The notes beneath the pieces were generated by a model. It was not told the DNA's origin. It saw only the letters and a program-made list of their open reading frames with translations, and did not search any database. 64,000 nucleotides of DNA from Nemania diffusa. Lineage: Eukaryota > Ascomycota > Sordariomycetes > Xylariales > Xylariaceae. Below, in pieces: positions 35,710-46,500 of this stretch. Made by a program: the position numbers and the translations under genes. The DNA lies in assembly GCA_038501195.1 (NCBI GenBank), contig JBBPUQ010000005.1, forward strand, positions 2,976,001 to 3,040,000, read 5' to 3'. Within the stretch, counting starts at the first letter, position 1; every line of letters starts with the position of its first letter.

Positions 35710-35776
35710 TGTGACGGAGGAAAAACGACGCCGTTAATGCTCCTCTAATATTAACAGTATATATTGCACGCAACAG
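35710..35776 (-). repeat. inverted repeat, right copy
   Basis: This 67-bp segment is the reverse-complement partner of 33519-33586. The hairpin stem is retained imperfectly (GTTAATATT / AGCATTAAC). The two copies bracket the histidine phosphatase gene, outer distance 2,258 bp. Confidence 0.85.
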
Positions 35777-35818
35777 ATTTGGGTGCACATAATAAGTGAG
35801 GGCCACTACACCCAGCAA

Positions 35819-35866
35819 AGAAAAACGACCCCGTTAATCACATTATTGGGCTAAGAGTATATGTAA
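35819..35866 (-). repeat. third, partial copy of the repeat family
   Basis: Reads GAAAAACGACCCCGTTAAT, versus GAAAAACGACGCCGTTAAT in the right copy, and has AGTATAT at the same distance after it. Same orientation as the right copy, about 100 bp away; the middle has diverged. Confidence 0.55.
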
Positions 35867-38800
35867 GGCTCATAATACCGAAACATGGAAACTAGAAATT
35901 GATATTATGGGATTTCTTTTTTGAAAGGAAACTGTGATTCCGTCAGCGATACGTTTTTAGATCTCGGGTCTATTGATATGAGCTAACTATCGATTCTGAA
36001 TAGGGATATCTAATAAATCTAGTTCTTATTTACGAATCTATTTACTCTAAAAACCATCAAATCATAGCCGTGATTACTATAATGAAGATTTATGAGAAGT
36101 AGTACTGCGCGACTAGGACTGTTTAACTGTCCGCAATGAGTGGTAGGGGTTTAATTGAGGAGAAAGTAAAGAATTCCATCACTGTTACAACTAAGGACAA
36201 TGTAGAGCTGGGGGGAAAGGTGAAAAGCTTATTGAGTTGAACTGCAAAGTAAAGTGTATGGACTACGAGGAACTCTCCTAGGAATCAGCAACCACTTAGT
36301 AACGCGATATCCTACATATGCTTTAGGAACAGCATAAACGTACTTCGACGACCAGCTAGTTTACGGAGGCATGGTACACTCTGTTCTAATAGCCAAGACT
36401 TTTCTTATGCGGTGGCTTATTCTTTGCAACGTTTAAAGACTAATTTGAAGTCATTATAGACTACTTCTCGATATTATGCGACCTGCTGACGAAGGTCTTG
36501 TATCGTATTATTTTAAGTTCGGTGCATTTTAACTCGAGTTTTGAGGTATTTGCTAAGACGATTGCTGACATATAGAGCCTACCAACCACTTGATCTGTTA
36601 CAGCTATACCTGATCTCAATAGGTGAGGTGGCATTAACAGAATGATCTCTGTAAGGCCCATTATTATCTTCTCTATACAATTTGTATAATGTGAAGGTCG
36701 TAACACCTCCTTATCTAGCTTACCTATTTAGTAAACCATTTCTCAAGTATTACTATTCCTTTTAAAAATTAAACAAATACAACCATTAATAATTAGCCAA
36801 TTGGTAATTATTAATATCCTGCTCACTGTACACCTAAGTAAATACTCACAATACCTAAACGTCGACTCAATCTCGAAAACCAAACTGTTTACTCAACTTT
36901 TCACGGTAAATTCACAGTAAGTTTTGGTACAGGTGTTCCTGTATTATTGAAACAAGAGATTTTTGTCTGTTATTATTAACTCTAACTTTCAACGAATTAT
37001 ATACTACATAATTTATATCGTTGCTGTACTATATATACTGTGGCTATCACGCCTATTTCAACGCAGAAATACAAGCATCAACGTCGGAGATATTTGGCCT
37101 GTATTATCTGACTTCCTAATTAATCTTATTTCTTAGTAAGGAAAATTGTTGAGGTGGGTATTGATGTGTATATAGGAGGGACTTGGATACGGAAATGTTT
37201 CACCCTTCATATGGCCTATCGCCTCTTCCTTTCCGTGTTCATCTTCTGATCGAAGGTAGAACTTAAGGGGATACTTGGGCACTATTTTACATAGAATAAA
37301 CGAATACATTTTTTTTCTGCAGCATAGGTAAACACTTCCAAGTTTTAAGCACTCGGCATTAATCACCAGGCCCTTCATATCAACTTTGTCGAGAACTACT
37401 AACAGGCTTCGTTGTATAGAGATAGATGTGCTTGAATTACTATGATGGAGTTAGTAGACCCAGAGCTAATTACTCATCAATAGAAGGAAAGGATTAATAG
37501 CAAGTGTGTAAAATTTCTGTGCGTATTGCTTGCTAGAAAACCATCCATCGTGTCTAGGTGGCCTGCTATGTCAATTTGAGTTCAAGGGTAGTAGCTGGTA
37601 ATGAGTCGTTTGCTTGCCACGCTGTCAAAGCCATAATTAGCGATATGCCGATGTGCCAAGAATGAGTGTGTCGAAGACGAGAAAAAGTTCCAACTTACTG
37701 TCCGAAGAAAAGGTAGGTCAAGTCGGCCGTACGTGCTGCATCACGAATGGAATAAAGTGGACCTAGTCTAGTACTTATTCTTTCTAATAATATGTAAGTA
37801 AGTTGATTAGTTGAGGGGGCGAAGGAATCATTCCTGCCTGGCGGCTGGTGTCTTCACCCCTGATGCAGTTAATATATTGTACAGCTACAGTAGGAATCTA
37901 GGCATGCCTACAGTCAAGCATGCGCAGCAGGAGGAGGCATTTTTATCAGGGGCCTTGACAACGTTCTGCATAGACCCGTCAAGCACACACCCCTGGCGAT
38001 GGTGGGTAGACTAAGGAAGTTGCCAGCTAGGTATGAGTAGGATATTTGACTTCGAATTACCTATAGGCAGGTAGTAAGAGAATGCATGCATGAGTAGATG
38101 CTGTAGATAATACCGCTTGAGATTCCCTGTTTCGAGGGCGGGATATTCCGTTTGGTATTTGTGGCTTTACTAATGACGTTCAGATGTTTAAACTTTCACA
38201 ATACCGATCTCTTGTATTGGCTAATTTTGCCGGTGGTGCGAATTACCTGTGAGGTAGGTGGTAAAAAGCGAGGTGTGTATTTCGTGGACGTTTAATTCCG
38301 AAACATGGAATCTCCTCCGTGTGCCGACATGCAAACTAGAATACCTTGTTGGTTACCCCAATGCTCTTGTGAAATATGCTGAAGCATGACAGCCAACAGC
38401 ACTAAAAATACAACAGCAAGCTTTAGTATGTATCCGTTTAGTTGCATAGGGTTCGTTGGGTATGTTGGAAGTTCGGTGTGTTACGATGCTTGGCACCTTG
38501 CTGATATGCATGGATTACATAGCACTTAGATAGATATCTAGGTAGATAAAGAGATAGGTAATTTAGACGACGAGAGAAATTTAATTTGCCCTCTTTAGTT
38601 TATTTCTTTTTCGCTTGCCTACTGTATTCGTAAAATTATTATACTTCAATATAGGGTATTATGGCACCTCGGGTGGTGGTCTTGGCAACTTTACTAATTT
38701 TTGGTCGTTTCTTATATGTAGGCGTGGGATCTTGCTCCTAATCCTAGGAGTCAAATAGCGGAAATAAGCGAGCGAAGGATAGATATCGGAACTGAGCGAC

Positions 38801-39098
38801 TCATGAGAGCATATATGCACTCCGAAATACCCCGGACGCATGAGAAGATGTTCTAGAATAAGTTGGAGTGCTAACCCCGCTGATGCACGGGCCTGCCGGG
38901 GCACACCCTGAGTATTCGATGAGTTGGCTCGGCTCAAGCGCTAGGATGCCCTGATTGCCTATTATGGTATGCTGTACCGTCGAGCGACACGAGGGACGAG
39001 ATAGAAATCCAGCACCGGAGCCCGAGCCGGGCCGTCCCCGGAACTGAGTGTCCGAATATAACGGCTTCGCAGACTGTTGGGCACCTTCAAGATATTTT

Positions 39099-39130
39099 GG
39101 TATTTCGGTATCTTGGTATCTTGGTATCTT
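39099..39130. repeat. 8-bp tandem repeat, 4 units
   Basis: One ggtatttc unit followed by three identical ggtatctt units, non-coding context. Confidence 0.85.
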
Positions 39131-41000
39131 GGTCCCCTACGCGTGTCGACACGTGTATTGTGGCTGGATCGCGGGGGGCTTTGATTACGTGCTGGAACAA
39201 CGCCAGACTTACACGCTTTCGCGCTGTGGATATACGTACACACTTGCGTGTTGAACACGACAAGAAGCAAACGCCGACGCGGTTTTGTTGATGCCTACGC
39301 ATACAGAGCACGACATTCCCACGGTATTATATCAATATGACAAAATTTGCTGAAAAGGCTTCCCTTGCTTCGTTTTTATTTCCCTTTGCTTTTTTTGGCG
39401 CAGTCCACCATCCTCGAGAGTGTCTGCCCCTACCTAGGTGAGGATACTGATGTTCAGGTGTGACCCCCGCTGCATGTGCCACACGCAACATGACGAAAGA
39501 TACGGCCCTGGGTCCCTGGGTCCCTGGGGTGTTGAAGGCTCCTAAGATAGCTTCTGCAGTACCCCTGCCAGTATCATCAATCCCCATGCCGTCAGGCTAA
39601 ATTGGAGATACCTGTCTCTGCCCGAGCCTGCGATGCGAACATCTTCAATTCTGTCAGTTCTGGCCGTTGGTAGTACACCGACCGAGGAGCTGAAATTGGT
39701 GATCCCGTAATGATTGTCTTACCTACTTGGAAATTGTTTGTCTCTCCGTACGGAAGCACGGTCGTGATGAGTTCGCGCTTTCGAGGGGGATATATCACCA
39801 AAAAAAAAACTTCCCCCAAAAATACCAGCCACAATACACTCCCCCCCATCCCTCCAAACCCTTGCATGAGATGCTGTCATTGCCAAGACATTTTCATGGA
39901 GGTGGGCTTGATGTTGGCTTGGTTGGCCACCACACACGAACGAGATACCTATGCTGTCGGAAGAGCCCGTGGCTGCTGCTGCGCAATACGATCTCGCAGA
40001 ACACGTCCCCGGTTTACGTACTGAATATTTGGCGTCGCAAAGCCATTGCAGTCACACACGAGAGATCACTTATCTGGAGCAGATGGATCTCATAACAACT
40101 CATCTTCATGCCGCTGGTTCATTATGCTGGTAAGCTACGTGAGAAATATCACACCCCTCCCCAAACAATCCATGAGGCAATTCATGGTAGTATGGTATGG
40201 TGAATGTGGTACACACGAGATATGTTTCCAAGCCCTAGGGAGCCAAGATCATGGACTGTCGCGGAGAGCAAGAACAACACATCATTCTAGATTCCCCATT
40301 CCCTTAGTCTAAGATGAGGGAAACTGAGAAGAAAGGCGACGTGTGACTTGGAGAAATGACATGTACAGTCTAAAGCAGCCGTCAACAGATACAGACGACA
40401 GCTCAACAATCCCACCGATGCATCTGGCATTGCCTGCTCTCCCAGGAGATCACATTCGATCTCTCCAACGTGGTTGCTACTAGACTAAGGACGGTTACGG
40501 TTACCCATCAGAGTGGGATAAGAGAGGATGAGGTATAGGATACAGCACGCTAACCCATCCACCAAGTCGCTTCACTTTAGCAATGGATCCGATGAGAGAC
40601 ACGGTAGAGGCAGGACAGAAGGCAAGAAGCATTAACAATCGGACCTTAGGTGGGAACGGTAATATTACGTTAGTTAAGCGAGGGGGGAGGGGGGAGAGAT
40701 GGGGGACCAACGGGACGTTGGGCTCATGGTTATGCTGTGGAATATGATCGGTCGGCAGGTTCCCACGCGATATGCTGGTCCAGGTGTGTGGATCGACAGC
40801 AGAGAATGAGAGACACACAGAGAGACAGCGGGAGACGATGGGGCCCAGCGCCCGCCGCCATGTCCGCGGACTTTCCTCGCTTTGCGCTGGCTGGCTGGCT
40901 GGATTGCTGTGAGTGATGCGTTCATTGCCTGGCTGCGTCCCATCCACCCGCGGGGTCCTCTCTCCCCATTCTCTATTCCCCATTCCCCAATTCTACATTA

Positions 41001-41046
41001 GGTAGCAGGTAGCAGGTAGCAGATAGCAGATAGTAGATGGCAGATA
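41001..41046. repeat. 7-bp tandem repeat, ~6.5 units
   Basis: Units ggtagca x3, gatagca, gatagta, gatggca, then a partial unit; progressive single-base changes along the array. Confidence 0.85.
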
Positions 41047-41217
41047 GTGTGAGTGTGTTGAGGTGTTCAGTGCTGTTCAGCGCCTCTTTAAGTCGGACAC
41101 CTTCATCTCGGGGGATAGGGCCGGATGCCTGGGGACTGGCAGGCTGCCTGGCAGGTCGCCTGGCAGGTCGGGCGCTATGCGCGAGGTGCTGCTGCTGCTG
41201 CGCGCGAAGGGTACGAC

Positions 41218-41250
41218 AGGTGCGAGAGGTGCGAGAGGTGCGAGAGGTGC
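41218..41250. repeat. 9-bp tandem repeat, 3.7 units
   Basis: Three aggtgcgag units and a partial fourth, directly after a (GCT)n run at 41188-41200. Confidence 0.85.
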
Positions 41251-42315
41251 TTGGTGAGTCGATGTCCGAGTTCCACCTCTTCCCACTTCTTCCCACCTTT
41301 TCGCACCTCTCCCATCGCCTCTCCCATTCATTAAGGCACAGGGATGCCACCGTTGTCGAGCCCAGAGCGAGGACTGGGGGAACGTGGCAGTCTTATATGG
41401 GGGAACTGCATCTGGCGGCAATCTCGCGCGTGTTTCGTGTCCATGTCGCGTGCGCGAGCTGCAGCGTCGGCACATCTCCCCAGTGGACGCCAGCCACTCG
41501 TTTTTAGTGCGCTGCGGCTGCCATTGGCCCTGGCTGCTGCGGGCTGCCGCACCCCGGTAGCCACCCCACCGCGTTCTCCACCGCATTATAGCGCTATTAC
41601 TAGCCACTGCTAGCCATTACAGCACTGCTGTTGCGCACTGCACCAATTGGCTACGGTATGCGCAGCAGCATTAAGCATGAGTATTCGCATTAGCATCGTG
41701 TACGTAAGTAAGTAGGTACGTTACCCCCCCGTCAGCGTGTCCCTTCTCCCCTTCTCCCCCTCCTCCCCTGTCGATGCCCCGCTTTCGGGATCGCTGTGCT
41801 CTGTGGAACCCCCCTCCACCCTCCAAGTTCGGGCCAAACTCCCAACGCTCGACTTCTGGCCTATCGATTCCCCTCCCCACGTCGCCCTCCGCTTCGATGG
41901 AATCTTCCTGACTGGCCGACAACTCGGCTACAGTGAGACGGGCGCACCTCGCCTGCATGCCCAGCCATGCGGGTGCTCGTCGATCTGGCCACTCACGGCG
42001 CAGATCACGGTCGCTTTTCGCCCGTCGCGTCTGTCGAACTGCGCTTCCATGCGCTTCTTTGGCCTATACACTTGCATGGCGACTTGCAGATTCTGCTCTA
42101 GTCGGTCACGAGAGTGACTCATTCGCCAACCATCCTCGACCTGTCCGATGTTTCTGAGGACGAGCGACGGTTGGGAGCAGAGCTCTGCGGAAAGGAGGGG
42201 CGGGATCGTAGGTGTGATTGTGAATGGGTATAACATGGTCCTCGGCCGTGGACAGGCCCTGTCGGGCAGCGACCGTCTCTCTCTCTTTTCGAAATATCAG
42301 GCCCTGAGTGTCGAG

Positions 42316-42525
42316 TCAATCCGGGGTTGACAACTCATCGCCTAGCTCGTTGACGATTCGAACACTGACACTACTGCCCTGACACGTCTCTGCATCGCTA
42401 CAGGTCCCGGGCTGGAATGCATCACAAGGCGGCATTGAGCCATAGCATCCATCCGCAGTAGCAGTACCAGTAGCAGCAGCGGACAGCATCAGTACCAGCA
42501 CTAGCACGAGCAATCGCATGAGCAT
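42316..42525 (-). CDS. candidate small secreted cysteine-rich protein
   Basis: A 69-aa frame from the ATG at 42525; an alternative ATG at 42519 gives 67 aa. The first ~30 residues form a strong signal-peptide-like segment (RLLVLVLVLMLSAAA). The short mature part has four Cys in a CxxxxxxC / CxxxxxC arrangement (DGCYGSMPPCDAF, GTCSDAETCQG) and an acidic tail. No family recognised. It is divergent from the F-box-like gene with about 250 bp between starts. Caution: the hydrophobic core is encoded by a CTG/GTA-rich quasi-repeat, which can create signal-like peptides by chance. Confidence 0.35.
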   Translation of the reverse strand: MLMRLLVLVLVLMLSAAATGTATADGCYGSMPPCDAFQPGTCSDAETCQGSSVSVRIVNELGDELSTPD

Positions 42526-42559
42526 GGCATGAACTGCGAATAACCTCACGTTCTAAGCG

Positions 42560-42577
42560 CCCGCCCGCCCGCCCGCC
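42560..42577. repeat. (CCCG)n microsatellite
   Basis: About four CCCG/GCCC tetranucleotides between two divergent start codons. Confidence 0.8.
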
Positions 42578-42594
42578 TGCATCCCAGCTCTTTG

Positions 42595-42615
42595 TTTATT
42601 TATTTATTTATTTAT
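42595..42615. repeat. (TTTA)n microsatellite
   Basis: Five tandem TTTA units some 160 bp upstream of the F-box-like start codon. Confidence 0.85.
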
Positions 42616-42773
42616 CTCCCCTTTCTACACAGCCCTCCGTGCCGGGCGTGCATCTCCCCGCCCCTAACAGGATCAATCTGGATCTGTAACGACGCTGCGA
42701 TAGTCGCATATCCAGTCGCAAGACGTCATAACCCGCCCCCATTATTCACATATCACAGCGACATGCGACAGCT

Positions 42774-45107
42774 ATGGCAGCGGGACCGCAATTATTCTAC
42801 TGCCTCTGGCAGGACAGTCGAATCCGCGACGCTCTGTTCGAAGAATTACCAAAGGCAGATATCTGCAATGTGCGACTCGCCAGCTCGGCCTGCTGTAATC
42901 TGGTCACTAAACGCCTTTTCCTACGAACCCACCTGACCTTCACGCCTAATAGCTTCACTCGACAGACCCGGATCCAGGCCCTTTCTAGAATAGGTCATTA
43001 TATCGAGCATTTAACTTTTTATCTTCCACACTCCAATGCTACCTTCTTACCGCCCCTCATACACCCCCAGAGTGGCCGTGAGATCAGCTTCCTATATACG
43101 CCCCATACGTCAATGGGATCCGTGTTAGAGAGACCCAAGTTCGGCAACGAGGGTCTGGGTGAGATCTTGACCTCGCAATATCCACCCTTGTTTCACGCGG
43201 CATCAAACGTGCCTTCATTTATCAATGCGATGAAACACCTGATAAACATCAGACATCTCACGATTAAAACTCCGGGCCAGGATCCCAAAGAACGCTACAG
43301 ACGAGACATTGTAGACTATGCGCTCATTAGTCTTCGCGTGGCTATTGAGCGGGCCCCCATGAAGAAGCTCAATAAGCTGTCTTTATGTGTGCACCCCTCT
43401 GCGTTCCTTTATTTGCGATCCGTACAAGGTTTCGGCTGTTCGCCATCCGCAGGTCGACGATGGAGGCAGATCCGCAAGATGAGCATTAATGTAGACTCGT
43501 GGGACTTTTATGGCCCGTCCCCTGGTCTTGACCATCTAAAGATTATCCAGGACTTTTTACACAATTATTCCACAAGCCTCGAAAAGTTATCATTCACGTG
43601 GCACGGCCGTAAAGGCCCCTGCCCAATCGCCCTTGCGGCTGATCCCCTCTTCGCGCCTCCGCGGAACTCGCTAAAGCTTTTCCGTGAGGTTACTTCACCT
43701 ATGTCACCTCTCCCACCAATACCGCCGAGAAAACCAGTAGTTTTCCGCAAGTTGCGGTACCTAGCTATACGAAACACGACTATGAATTCGGCGCAAGTGG
43801 CCGACATAGTTGCATCGCACCAGCATTGCGTGCGCGAGTTCGATTTTGAGAACTCTGTACTTATCAGCGACGGAAGTTGGGACGATGCGCTGGCGCCATT
43901 AATGAAAGGCAATTCGCGGGGTGGCTATTGGACTCGTCACTCGATGGCTACTGTTACTGAAATTACAAGTATCCCCTCTCCTAAGAGACTGCAAGATACG
44001 TTTGAGTCAGAGCCCTCTGCGGCCGTTTCGGCTGTCGCACGAAACCTGTATAATATTGATTTCGACGAAGTGGAGGGAGTGGTCGAATATGAGGAGCCTT
44101 CCGAGGAGCCCGAGCTCGAGCTCGATTCGGATGTGGAGGCCGCGCGCCAGGCAAGCCTATCAGCCACTAACAAGCTTAAAAAGCGGACAGTCACCAAGCG
44201 GCGGCGCAGGCGCAAGCCGGGACACGAGCGTCGTGAAGACAAAGAAAAGCATAGGCACCACCACCACCACCGAGGACGCCAACATCGGGGACGCCATCGC
44301 CAGGGGTCCCATGGTTCCCTTGAGGAACCCCACGAGGTGCGCCGTCTTCACTTTCCATGGCTGAAACGATCGAGGGATTATCTGGAGGGGCACCCAGCAC
44401 TGATCTCTTCCACCCCTCACGCACAACAGCACTCAAATAAACCACCTAAACGTTCCCACGAACCTGCCCAATTAACCACCCCACCCCAACCTTCCTACGG
44501 GGGTCTCTTTGGCGAAGTAGATAGCGTATACTCCACTGACTCGCGGCGCCTCTTTGGCGAAATCACACCTCTCTCACGTTCTAGGTCCGGATCTGAGCCG
44601 GACCTCTCACACTCGCCGAGCGATGACGCTGACTCGGGCGACGACTACTTCCGGCCCCAGACGCCGACTACCCCCGAGATGAAAATCTCAGCCCCCATCC
44701 TCAACAAGTCGCCTAACATGCCGACGTTACTACAACCCACAGTATATGACCCCACAGCTGAACTATGTTCTGAGATCACTGCCGCTCAGCGCGACCTCGA
44801 GGTTGAGGAGAAGCACCGACTTTTTGCCGAGGATGTAGAAATGCAGACTAGCGCACTGCGGCGAGCGAAGGAGCTCGTGCTCACTCGTCTAGGCAAGGAG
44901 TTCGGTACCAATAATAGCTACGGCCCTCACGCTGGCGGCAGGTTAAGTCCTAAGAAAGAAAGCTTTGGTGCGTCGGCGTTCCTCAGCAGTTCCCGCTTCC
45001 GGGAGGGACTATTTGGAAAGAACAACGCATACCCATTCCATACTGTCCCCCTCGCAATACCAGATCATAGGAGTATGGACGTGCCAATTTTATTCAGTCG
45101 AGGATGA
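42774..45107 (+). CDS. F-box-like fungal protein
   Basis: Intronless, 777 aa. Residues ~17-55 (IRDALFEELPKADICNVRLASSACCNLVTKRLF) resemble a degenerate F-box, the Skp1-binding element of SCF ubiquitin ligases, with the usual leucine, proline and late hydrophobic spacing. A region with scattered LRR-like strands follows (~70-380; IRHLTIKT, LNKLSLCV, RKLRYLAIRNT). The C-terminal half is disordered: an acidic patch (EEPSEEPELELDSD), a very basic His-rich stretch (KKRTVTKRRRRR, HHHHH) and Ser/Pro-rich segments with two LFGE motifs (LFGEVDS, LFGEITP). The end includes a charged helix (AELCSEITAAQRDLEVEEKHR). A role in target recognition for ubiquitination is inferred only from the F-box-like N-terminus. 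Confidence 0.7.
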   Translation: MAAGPQLFYCLWQDSRIRDALFEELPKADICNVRLASSACCNLVTKRLFLRTHLTFTPNSFTRQTRIQALSRIGHYIEHLTFYLPHSNATFLPPLIHPQSGREISFLYTPHTSMGSVLERPKFGNEGLGEILTSQYPPLFHAASNVPSFINAMKHLINIRHLTIKTPGQDPKERYRRDIVDYALISLRVAIERAPMKKLNKLSLCVHPSAFLYLRSVQGFGCSPSAGRRWRQIRKMSINVDSWDFYGPSPGLDHLKIIQDFLHNYSTSLEKLSFTWHGRKGPCPIALAADPLFAPPRNSLKLFREVTSPMSPLPPIPPRKPVVFRKLRYLAIRNTTMNSAQVADIVASHQHCVREFDFENSVLISDGSWDDALAPLMKGNSRGGYWTRHSMATVTEITSIPSPKRLQDTFESEPSAAVSAVARNLYNIDFDEVEGVVEYEEPSEEPELELDSDVEAARQASLSATNKLKKRTVTKRRRRRKPGHERREDKEKHRHHHHHRGRQHRGRHRQGSHGSLEEPHEVRRLHFPWLKRSRDYLEGHPALISSTPHAQQHSNKPPKRSHEPAQLTTPPQPSYGGLFGEVDSVYSTDSRRLFGEITPLSRSRSGSEPDLSHSPSDDADSGDDYFRPQTPTTPEMKISAPILNKSPNMPTLLQPTVYDPTAELCSEITAAQRDLEVEEKHRLFAEDVEMQTSALRRAKELVLTRLGKEFGTNNSYGPHAGGRLSPKKESFGASAFLSSSRFREGLFGKNNAYPFHTVPLAIPDHRSMDVPILFSRG

Positions 45108-46500
45108 ATTGATGAATTGATGATGATATTAAAAAGGGATGAAAACTTGACGCCTTGAAGTGACGATTTACGACTGACGATTACAGCATGCTTCCCTTTG
45201 TCTGTCAGATTGATGGCTGGCGTCCTGGACCTGTTTTCATTTTCATTTGTGTGAGTGGTTGGTTATGTGACTGAGAGCTGGTTTACACGGAACCAATGTA
45301 CAGGTGGGGGCGCAATGAATACCCCCTCTTTCAATTCACGATGGCGATTTGCCCCAATGTCCCCTTTGGATTGTACTAGCATCATCATGTAGGACAATTG
45401 GTGGTACGGAAAAGCGGCCAGGTGGCCAATACGCCCGTGATGTGGCCGATGGCCTGCGTCCGGATAAGAAGCCTCCCGAAATTACAGCAGCTGGTGCCTT
45501 AGTGTTACTTTAAGTCGTTTGCAAATTTACTGCATCTACTACTGCTACTGCCCCTGTGGCGCCTTGACTTGAGATGCCTTGTGTTAGCTACGAAATAACT
45601 TTCTTTGTCCCTGGTTCTTAGAGGAACTTATGCCGGCGAATAAATTTAGATATTTGGAACAAGGGAGGTCAACGCGCGAAGGTAAGTTGTTGAAGGTTCT
45701 TGTAAAGCATACCCATTATGCTGGGTCAGATGAGCCGATCGGTTACGGTCCCAGGCATGGCATGGATAGGTACAACTCCACCCGTTCCTGTTTTGTTTCG
45801 GTGATCTGGATCCACCCGGTTCTGAAGGTCATCCGGCGGATCACTAAACAGTGTTACTGCATACTCAAGCTGCCTACTCCAAGTAACCCCAGGACCAATC
45901 GCAAGTCACTCTCTAAGACCGGCGAAGATAACTAATTAGAGCATTGATGTGGCAGGCTCCAATAGCGATTCAGTGCGACGATTGAAGGAAGAGGGAGAGA
46001 GCCGCGATGTTTCCTTTCGTTTCCTAATTGGGGGGGATGTTTCATTCCGGAAGTGGTCGTCTTGGCGTCCCGGCAAGGTCTCGAGCCGAGAACTAGTGTG
46101 CTCGCTTGTGGGCATGACTTACATCAGACAGCCTCTATGACGGGGGTCACGACTACACCCCAAGTTCAGCTTTCAACGCTACGCGCGTAATATTTCCTAC
46201 ATCGAAGTATACTTATACTGTATTAGATCTATTCGTGTCGGAAGGATGAAAAGGGTAAAATATAGGTTTGATCCTCCTGTGAGGCTGCGTTCTCTCTCAC
46301 TCGTCATTATTCGAACCAACGCAAGAGCAGCCTATCCGCATGAATGAATAAATGAATGCCGAATGAGACAATGCTTGACGAGACCAGATAAAGATAGGGA
46401 TCCGAAGAGGCTGCGTGCCCCGAATTATACTTGACCATTGCCAAAGCCCTGGGTTTTATCCCTGCCTACCCAAGTCCAATACCTACGTCAGGGGACAATC
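45108..46500. other. intergenic 1.4 kb
   Basis: 3' region of the F-box-like gene and upstream region of the SDR gene. The frame at 45630-45935 has no recognisable feature. Confidence 0.5.

Larger units (their letters stand above)
34944..42315. other. 7.4-kb region without a confident gene
   Basis: Beyond the repeat copies listed separately, 35.0-38.7 kb is AT-rich with no protein-like frame. From 38.7 kb onward composition becomes balanced and simple repeats accumulate (39099-39130, 41001-41046, 41218-41250). Frames at 40501-40983 and 41037-41607 overlap on opposite strands and show only biased composition. 41.7-42.3 kb is C/T-rich and may be upstream regulatory DNA of the 42.8-kb gene. Confidence 0.45.

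Noticed and set aside
35000..38700. Transposable element coding remnants
   Set aside because: AT-rich and stop-dense, but I could not recognise any reverse transcriptase, integrase or transposase motif, so no element is called.
40501..40983. Minus-strand ORF of 160 aa
   Set aside because: Non-conserved-looking composition, no domain or signal peptide, overlaps a second frame on the same strand.
41037..41607. Overlapping plus- and minus-strand ORFs of 150-176 aa
   Set aside because: GC- and repeat-rich sequence (GCT and 9-bp arrays) keeps several frames open at once; Ala/Arg/Pro-biased composition with no domain.
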